64,000 bases of DNA from Psococerastis gibbosa (Eukaryota > Arthropoda > Insecta > Psocodea > Psocidae): positions 6,347,419 to 6,411,418 of the forward strand of contig OZ020486.1 in NCBI GenBank assembly GCA_963971405.1, read 5' to 3'. Numbering within the stretch: position 1 is the stretch's first letter; the number at the start of each line of letters is the position of its first letter. The notes under the pieces are model-generated. The model was not told the DNA's origin. It did not search any database and saw only the letters and a program-made list of their open reading frames with translations. Below, piece after piece: positions 25,001-35,400 of the stretch. The translations under genes and the position numbers were made by a program.

Positions 25001-28000
25001 TTTTAGTTTTTTTCCTTCTGGTAGAAATTGTCTTGCATTAACTTAAAGTTTCCACTCGAATTTCCTTGCTTCAACATTTTCTGTGGCGGGACGAGACGCC
25101 TACTCTGCTACTGTTCCTCGATATCTGTTGCCCTAAAAATGCCAATTAATATTAGTCTACCGATACATGCCAATTAAAATAAGACAACATATTTCGTTTT
25201 AGTTAATGTATGCTGCAGTGGACCCATAGAGGGAAGTCACTGTCACAAATTATTACTTCGCAAACCCCATGCATGCAAAGGCTTAAAAATGCTTCTCGTA
25301 GGTTGTACAGTAACTTGTTGCACTCGGTGTGTTTGGGGAGTGTGCTAAGTGACTTAATTTGGCTACAAGGCGGCAACAATGCAACACTTTAAGAAGAATT
25401 AAAGCTATTGTGGGTTGAATATAAATTTCTCACTTACCTTTTAGATGTGTGGGGACCACTTAGTCCCACATGTGTAATAACCAGTCTGCTTCCAGCTTCA
25501 CCTTTTTCCCGGTAGATGGCGCTGTTCACATTCAGATAATTCAATATTCCTCAATCTTCCTTTTACGTATTTATTTCTCTTATTCAATAATATCTTTAAT
25601 CTACCCTCTGTGTCTCATCAGCTCCTTTAGCTGTGGACACAGAGTTGGTTTTTCTATATGGAAGCAGGCTGGATCAAATTCAATATTAATTGTAAGCATG
25701 TATCGTTCTCGTCTCACAGCTCATATTGTAACCACTGTGTGTTAAATTACTCTAACTTGAGTCGAAGCACTGCAATACAAACCAATTCAAGTCTACACTG
25801 CCTATTCAATTGCATCGTCCTTCGACAAGCTACATTGGTGACCAGCCAGTTCCAGTTCCAGCCTCCAGAACGTCTCATCCGGCCATAGACGGTGGAAACC
25901 ACCCCGGAGCAGCTACATTCACCGCAGCAGCACAGCCACAACCTGCAAGATGCCGCAGACCACAGCCACAACCGCTACAGCTACGACCGCTACAGCTACA
26001 ACTGCTACAGCCACAACACCGACACCCACGGCTACAACCAAGATGACAGGCCCTGCTAGTACGATGGCAGTCTCGGTCAAGCTTCCACCCTTCTGGACAC
26101 AGTCGGCCAACCTGTCACCGGCACTGTGGTTCACTCAAGCGGAGGCTCAGTTCGCACTTGCTGGGGTCACAATGGAAACGACGAAATATTACCACGTCCT
26201 TTCAGCGCTCGACCAAAGTACCCTCAGCGAGATCTCAGATTTGTTAGCTGCCCCAGTACCAGTAAACCCATACACTGAGCTAAAAACGCAGTTAATCCAA
26301 CGAATGAGTCTTCCAGCAAGCAGTCGCATTCAGCTACTAATGTCGGAAGACATAGGGGACAAAACTCCCAGCTCTTTTCTCCGGAGACTGCGGGCCCTCT
26401 CAGAGAAAGCCATATCAGACTCGGTTTTACGCACCATTTGGACGTCTCGCCTCCCGCACGCTATACAATTGGCAATCATCGGTCATGATCACCTGTCACT
26501 AGGTGACGTCGCGAACCTCGCCGACAAGATGGCCACCATCAATTCAGCAACACGTGACCGGATTCTTGAGTGCACAATGGCCCCTGTGGACCTATTGAAG
26601 ACGTTAACAGAGAACGTCGCGGCTCTACAGGCACAGTTCGCCGACAGATACGGACAACGTGCCACACAGCCACGGTTCCAGCGCCAGTTCCGTTCACCAG
26701 CGCCTAAACAAGACCCAACTTGGTGTTTTTACCACCAAACCTATGGGAGGAAGGCCAGAAAGTGCCAGCAGCCATGCAGATTTCCGAAAAACGACGATCG
26801 CAGCCAGTAAAGGCAGGGCCTGCCTGCGCCACTACACACCTGCTTAAAACCTCACATCGCCTTCTTATCACGGACCCTTGCACCAAGATACGTTATCTCA
26901 TTGACACAGGGTCCGACATCTGCGTTTTTCCACGTGCCCGTCTCAACCTACCGCTCCGTCGTACTCAACTCGAGCTGACTGCCGCCAATGGCACAATCAT
27001 CAATACGTACGGAACAACAGCTCAACAACTTGACCTGGGATTACGACGCAGTTTCCGTTGGAATTTCATCATTGCCGATGTCACGCAACCCATCATCGGT
27101 GCAGACTTTCTCGCAGCCTCTAATTTGCTGGTGGATCTCCAGAACTCAAAGCTGATCGACGGGACAACGCATCGCAAGGCGAACCTGTGTCAAAGCCCCT
27201 CCAAGCAACCTAGCGTTTCTACCTTAACAATACCGCACAGTACCCCGGCCAGTCTAAAAGTAATAATTGAGGAGTTTAGCGACCTCACGCGGCCGAGACA
27301 ACCCACAGACCAGGTCAAACACTCCACGGTCCACTACATTAGAACGACAGACGGACCTCCCGTCTCCGCTCGCCCACGCCGGTTGGCCCCGGACAAGTTT
27401 ATTATCGCCAAAAAGGAGTTCAACGACATGATCCAGACCGGCGTATGTCGTCCGTCCGACAGCCCATGGGCCTCACCATTACACCTAGTACCTAAAAGCG
27501 ACCATTCATGGCGCCCATGCGGGGACTACAGACGGCTCAATGCTCGAACAATTCCTGACGCGTACCCAGTCCGCCACATCGCAGATTTCAGTGCAGAATT
27601 GCGAGGAAAAACCGTATTCAGCAAAATAGACCTGGTCAAAGCATTCACCCAGATACCAGTTTCCAATGGTGACATTCCAAAGACAGCAATAAATACTCCG
27701 TTCGGCCTTTTCGAATTCCCATTCATGACATTCGGTCTTCGCAATGCTGCTCAAACCTTCCAACGCTTCATGGATAACATCCTACGCGACCTCCCGTGGG
27801 CATATTCATACATCGACGACGTACTGGTTGCATCGAGTGATAAGCAGGAGCACGAATCACACCTACGTCAACTCTTCCAACGATTCCGAGAATATGGCCT
27901 AGTCATTAATCCTAGCAAGTGTACCCTCGGCGTTGGGTCAATCAGCTTTCTTGGTTACCTCGTGTCAGCAGAAGGCACACAAGCCCTACCAGACAGGGTA

Positions 28001-31000
28001 AAGGCACTCACTGAATACCCTCTTCCAAAGACATTCAAAGATCTACGCCGTTTCCTTGGCATGATTAACTACTACCGCCGGTTCCTACCAAATGCAGCCA
28101 ACGAACAAGCACCACTCAACACGTTGTTATCTGGAGACAAGGTAAAAGGGAACGCTACGATACCATGGACAACAAAGCTTACCGAAGCTTTCAGCTCATG
28201 CAAACACAGTCTGGCACGCATCACCCTACTCGCGCATCCAGATCATACGGCTCCGATTGCACTAGTCACAGATGCATCAGACACCAGTATCGGAGCTACA
28301 GTCCAACAACGGATCAACGATCATTGGCAGCCATTGGCATTCTTCTCGCAGAAACTTAAAGAAAACCAACGAACATGGTCCGCCTACGATCGCGAATTGC
28401 TTGCGGTACACGACGCCATTCGTCATTTCCGTTACCTGCTAGAAGCGCGCGCTTTTGTCGTGTATACCGATCACAAACCGTTGACGCACGCTTTTCAGAA
28501 TCCAAAAACAAGTTGCTCACCTCGCCAAATGCGGCAAATGGAATTCGTCTCTCAATTCACCACGGACATCCAATACATCGCTGGGCAGGACAACTTGGCC
28601 GCTGATGCATTCTCAAGAATCGAAGCAATCTCTACTCCCGTATCTCCTGAGCAACTTTCTTCTGCCCAGAAAGACGACAGAGAACTCAAAGAGCTTCGGT
28701 CCAGTAGAAAGACGTCCCTCATCCTCGTTGATGTTCCCATTCCGGGCTCTGATTCAGTCCTTACGTGCGATTCTAGTCAAGACATACAACGCCCATTTGT
28801 GCCCAAACCATTACGTCGACAACTTTTCGAGCACCTACACAGCCTACATCACCCAGGAATAGCAGCGTCTGCTAACCTGGTTGCCCAACGCTACATATGG
28901 CCTTCTATCCGTAAGGATTGCCGCGCTTGGGCTCGTCTGTGTGTCAACTGTCAATTGTCCAAGATACATCGACACACCCTCACTGCGATTGGAACCTTTA
29001 CTCAGCCTGACCGACGGTTTCAGCACATACACCTCGACATTGTAGGCCCATTACCACCGTCGGAAGGCTACACGTATTTGTTAACACTCGTTGACCGTTT
29101 CACGCGATGGCCGGAAGCCGCTCCTATGGTGAACATCACCGCCGAAAACGTCGCCAGAACCCTCATTTCCTGCTGGATCAGCCGGTTTGGGTGCCCGGAG
29201 ACAATTACTACAGATCGCGGCCGACAGTTTGAGAGCCATTTGTTTGCTGACCTGGCCCGATTATGCGGATTTCACCATGCACGGACTACCAGTTACCACC
29301 CTGCATCCAACGGCATGGTAGAGCGTATGCACCGCTCACTCAAAGCCTCCATTATGTGTCATGCCAATGACAAATGGACGGAAGCCCTTCCGCTAGTTTT
29401 ACTGGGCATGCGCGCCACTCTTAAGAAAGATCTTCAAGCTTCTCCAGCAGATCTGGTCTATGGTGAACCATTAAAACTACCAGGACAGATGCTGACAACT
29501 CCTCCTTCAAATCAGAGTCCGGCGGACACTCTCATCTCACTTCGAAGGAAATTCGACTCACTACGCCCCACTCGCGTCAAGAGACACGGGGCTCATCAAA
29601 CATTCATCCCACAAGACCTTGCCAAGGCCACGCACGTTTTCGTGAGACAAGACCACGTCCGTGCTTCCCTCGAACGTCCTTATGCGGGACCATTCCCTGT
29701 GTTAAGTCGCAACGACAAAACAGTTACGATTTCAAGCCGCGGTCGTGCGGTTACTGTGTCAATGGACAGGGTCAAGCCGGCCTACATTAATGCCAGTACA
29801 GACGAACCGTCTCACCAGTCTACGATCAACCCCCCGCATCAGCATCCTGCTCAAGATAAACCTCAGGAGAAGGTCTCCTCACCACTTCCTGCCACTGACG
29901 TCGTGCCGACACCACCGACTCGCACCACTCGCTCAGGTCGTCACGTCCACGTTCCACGACATTTCTCCGACTTCCAGTCTTAGGAGGGGGGTAATGTGGG
30001 GACCACTTAGTCCCACATGTGTAATAACCAGTCTGCTTCCAGCTTCACCTTTTTCCCGGTAGATGGCGCTGTTCACATTCAGATAATTCAATATTCCTCA
30101 ATCTTCCTTTTACGTATTTATTTCTCTTATTCAATAATATCTTTAATCTACCCTCTGTGTCTCATCAGCTCCTTTAGCTGTGGACACAGAGTTGGTTTTT
30201 CTATATGGAAGCAGGCTGGATCAAATTCAATATTAATTGTAAGCATGTATCGTTCTCGTCTCACAGCTCATATTGTAACCACTGTGTGTTAAATTACTCT
30301 AACTTGAGTCGAAGCACTGCAATACAAACCAATTCAAGTCTACACTGCCTATTCAATTGCATCGTCCTTCGACAAGCTACAGATGTATTATTGTAGGCAT
30401 ACTGTACTTTGCATAATGTGTAGCATAGTTTGCAGTTTTCAATCCAACAACCGAACTTATTTTATTAGTAAAGTAGGTATTGCTGTAGAGATTGAACCAA
30501 TAAATAATTTTTATCATTTTTGTTTATCGAAAACCCACTCATTTCTGCTGCGTTGTTATTGTTTTGAAAATGAATGTTGACTTCAAAACAGGCAGCCAAT
30601 AGTAGGCCAAGTTTTATAGAACGTTCGAATACACTCACAATTGTTTCTTAATAAATTAATTTGATTGGTTAAAACTGGGACGCAAATATTTTGTGACTCG
30701 GCTCATGTGATTTTCCTATTTGGAATCACAGACGGCCCTATACCGACTAGCATTCTATAGTAAATATTATTCTATGGTCTTGCAGCACAGTTGATTTCGG
30801 TTGATCTCGGTTGGCAATGGTGGCGCCAACTGTCGGGATAAACAAAAATTAATGGTAGCGCAGTTTGCCGCTAGATGTCGGTTGATGTCGACAGTACCAG
30901 CAGCCATGTCGATGCACCAATGTAAAATATTCCAAAATCAAATGATAAAAATGTTAATCTAAACCATCCTCGAATCTCCTTGAACAAACACAACAATATT

Positions 31001-32416
31001 CATCATAATCGGGCCAGTCGTTTGAGAGGAGTTTGGATTCATACACACGGGCAGTCGAAATATATATATATTAAGATATAGGTTCCCGCCAAATTTTGAT
31101 TTAAATTTAAAGCGCGAAAAAGTTTTTTATTTCAGTAAAAATCTTTATTTCACATTTTTAACGTTACGAAACCCATTTTTTTCAGATGCATGTTTCTCGC
31201 AAATTTCCTGACATTCACCCAGCAATTCCTGACTGTCTGAATCCTTGACTGTCAAGGCGAATCCCTGACGTCTGGTAACCCTACCTATATCTGTTAATTA
31301 AGTCGCTATTACGCGCTATCATCTTCACCACGCGAGGAGGTACTTACTGATTAGGGATTTTCAGGTCATCGTCCTAACCGCTGTACCACAAACCTGACAA
31401 GTATAGTGTCTCCTAGGTATTATTATTTCAGTAAGTATTATTTTTCTGTATAGACATTGTTCATTGGATCACACTCCCCCATATGGTAGCTACCGCGGTA
31501 GCCTGGACTTACCTTATATTCACGAGAAGGGTACTTCGGTACATTATCTAATGGAGGTGGCACCTCAATAGACCAGTTGTCTTCAGGGGGGAGATCAATA
31601 TCGCAGGTACCTGACAGAATATAGCTACAGGCCACTTCTGGTGACGAAACTGTGTTGTTCATTATGTACAGAACATGAGGCTGAGAACAAATTTCAAAAG
31701 AATACACTGTATATAGAAGAAAGTGGAGAAAAGACTATCCGTCGCAACAATGGACTCTTCGCGATATCCTAAAAACCTACGACAGTACCCGAAATCGAGA
31801 GAGCCCGCGTCAGGTGGCTAGGGCACGTGGAACGAATGCCAGACAATTAGGGCTACAAGAGCAGTCTTACACAAGGTGCCCCGAGGGAGAAGACCAGCGG
31901 GGTGACCACGGATGCGAGGTTGATCTGGTGACTCTTGGCGTTGCTGACTAGCGAAGAAGGCAGACGCTACGCCAGCCCATAGGACAGTGGACCTCCTGAT
32001 TATAGTAGATTCCGAACCACTTGGGAAACACAGTGAAGTCAAACGATTACTTCGGAGGTGACCAGGACAAGTCCTACCATGTTTTCCTACCGGCACTGTG
32101 CACCCGACCAAGTTATCTGCAGCTTTGAACCTGCTCTGGTCCGCTGGATTCAACTTGGTATGGCGGCCGGCTTTGCTAAGTGTACTTACTGCAATAAGGT
32201 GAAGGTAGCTATAACAAATTTCTTGTGTAAAAATATGAAAATAGTCGCAAAAAGTCTCCATCATGCCAATCAGATCTTCTTCACTTTGGCCGTTCCGGAC
32301 GCCATATTGGATTGTCTGAACAACTATAAAACAGAAATCAAGATTTTTTTATTTGTAAAAAATAGTCTAAATAACGTGTTAGGAACCAAATCGTTTAGCT
32401 GAGTTGGGGTAGTAGC

Positions 32417-32471
<55 letters not shown>

Positions 32472-35400
32472 GTATTAGTAGTAGTAGTAGTAGTATTAGT
32501 AACTTTTGAAGGCCTTTTAAAGGACTTTTAGGCTTACTTACAGCGGCCCATAGGTCCCTTGTCTCTCCTACACCGGCTACAAGCGATAATGGACAAGCTC
32601 AGACAAGCTTACCATTGACGAAATGAAACAGGCGAAAGCAAGTACAGATACGACACCGAGTTAGGGTAAGTCGCATGATTTAATTTTTCTCTTTTCAATG
32701 TGGACGAAAAAAGGGTTCCCCGTTGGAAGAAATTAAAATTGGACCCAAAAAATTTAGATACATACGCTACTGTAGAATTGGATAATAGATTATTAAGTAT
32801 AGTTAGGCTATTATATGGGTTGGAATCATGGCCATGGGTATGGTCATGTGAGTCCAGTGGCGGATCAAACAAATAGTTTTGGAAGGGGCGGATGGCCATT
32901 TGAAGCTTTGCTATTACAAGCCAGTCAACCAAAAAAAGAGTAAAAACGTGGCAAACAGACACTAGCAGACAGTGATTGACATTTTCGCGCCAATTCCTTC
33001 TTTTTCCTTTTTAAAACTAGTGTGCGAAATTATTTGTTTACTCTATGTGATAGAAAATGTTTCTTTTTTACAGTTTTGGGTGCTTTGGGAGAGGCGACCG
33101 TCCCCACCGTCCTCCCCTTTAATCCGCCACTGTGTGGGTCATATATGACAAACACGTTTCAGTCCGAAAAAATATCACATTACTGCCTTGTTGTTAGAAA
33201 GGGGATTCAGAAGTATTTTATCACAATAACAAAATACCTATATTCACAAAAAAAGAAGAAGGGGGTCATGCAAATGCGCATTTTAAAATATTATAATTAT
33301 TGTTCTATACAATGTACCGGTAGGCTAGGTGTTTGTATGTTTGAAGAGACTTACGTGATTTACATCCGGTGCAAATAACAGCTGTTTTCGTGGGTTTAAT
33401 GAGTTTGTCCTGTACTGTGGTAACTGCAATCTCTTTCAGTGACGTCCAAATACTTCCAAAATTGCTCGTAAAATCGGGTATTGACCATTGTCTGTTGCTT
33501 AAATCGCCTAATTGCTCCTACAATACAAAAGCAGGTGATGTTGCAATTTAATTGTTTTAAAATATAATCTGCTTCAAATAATACAGTAAGAGTTTTTCAA
33601 AACTTGCAAAACCACCTTTCTACCAAGGGCGGATTTTAGGGGGGGGGGGGGGGTCAGGGGGTCAAAATTAAATGAACTTACACTAAAACATAATAGGCTA
33701 GTCTCCTTAGTAACTTTGTAAAACTTGTCGTCACTCATTGTTAAAAATAACTTTGTATAATTGTGAATTTTTTGGATTAAAAATAATAATGTTTTTTTAT
33801 GTTATAATCCACTGAATTTGCCCACTGACCCCCCCCCCCCTAAATTGGAGGCGAAACCCGCCCTTGCTTTCTACAGGTACGCCCCGGAGAATGTGCCTCT
33901 CTCGTATACAGTATATCTATAGAGAAATGACGTCAAACCTCAAGGATTTGATTGGCTAGGCTGGGCCATTATCTGATTGGTTGGGCTCAAGAATGTTCCT
34001 ATTACTAAATAGAGAGTCATAGTCGAATAATTGTAAGCCTTCAGACTAAATTAGGTACCGTAACGTTTTAGACCTTTCATAAATAATAAATAAATGATTT
34101 TACGTCGATTAGTCTAGTCTAGTTGAAGGGGAAGGCGTAGGTAGGTCCGAGAGAGCTGGAGGATGATATGCAGGGAGTTGCTGCCAACCAATCGTTGAGA
34201 TTGTGACCTCAGACTTCTTAGTCTAGGCCTAGTCAATTATATTCATCAGTTGCCTTTGATATACAGATGGTACCTACAAGGCCGTAGCCAAGGGGGGGGG
34301 TTCATGGGGGTTCAAACCCCCATCCCCCCGAAATGAAATGGCTTGATACTAGATAGAATCGGATTTTGAGAGGAAAAATAAAAACCACTATTTAACACCT
34401 AATGAAAAATCTAAGCCCCCCCCCCCCCGAAAAAAAATCCTGGCTACGGCCTTGCGTACCTATATAATGTACGATAAGTTTATATAACTATACACTTCAA
34501 AGCGATCCGCACTGTAAGTTGGGCTAGTGTTTTGGTGTCTAGCATGGGCGTAGCAAGGATTTGAACAAGAGGGGGGACAGTTGCAAAAGTTCGACTAAAT
34601 CAATTGGTTTTCGCGGGTTTATTTGAAACTTTTTGGAACATAAACATTAAAAACTTATCATTATACAATTTATTTATTTATTTTTTTTTTTTTAATTCCC
34701 CGCACTTTTTATATTACCTATGTAGCTTCGTCATAAATCATTAAATAAAACCCGATTCTAACTGGTGTTAACTCATTAAGAATGTTCCTCGCTGCACCTC
34801 TATGGCTACGCCTATGCTGGTGTTTAGCCTAGATATTATTGAAATTGTCGTGGAATGGGATTTATTTAAAACGTTGCCTACCAGTTTTACTTGGAGTAGC
34901 TCCAACCTTCCGTCTACGGTTGTCGGAAGACATCCTCTTGGCGGAGGTGAGTAGTGGTTGCCAATTACATTGAAAACGGGCTGGGAGCAATCCCTCGCTA
35001 TGGAGTAACCTGAAACTTGAGTAATGGAAAGAACTTGTTTATATACCAACAGCTATGTACAGGCACGAGTCCTGCTGCGATATATGGGAATGCAGTTTAG
35101 TAAGTATTAGATAAATAAATAAATAAATAATGACTTTAATATAGCTGAGACCACCCTAGCGGAGTTAGGGCCATAAGGCCCTCTCTTATACACTCAACTA
35201 GGGGTCAGCAACAAAAACGGTATACGTTTGCAGTACAAGGTTCCAAAAATTCAAAAAAATTCCCTAAGACTAAAATACTCACTCACTCACACACACAAGC
35301 AGGGGGCGGTTCGAATAAATCCTAGCCTATGTAATATTTGAAATTAGATACTGTACTCCTTCAGTCGAATCCTGAACACAGTCAGGGACGGATCCAGCCC

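Larger units (their letters stand above)
25448..30381 (+). mobile_element. CsRn1-like Ty3/gypsy LTR retrotransposon, copy B (apparently intact)
   Basis: 4934 bp in intron 5 of the sphingomyelinase gene, antisense to it. LTRs 25448-25834 and 29995-30381 are both 387 bp and look identical. Target duplication GATG on both sides (25444-25447, 30382-30385). PBS TGGTGACC at 25836, purine tract AGGAGGGGGG at 29982. Gag and Pol are open. Identical LTRs suggest recent insertion, or gene conversion. Confidence 0.94.
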
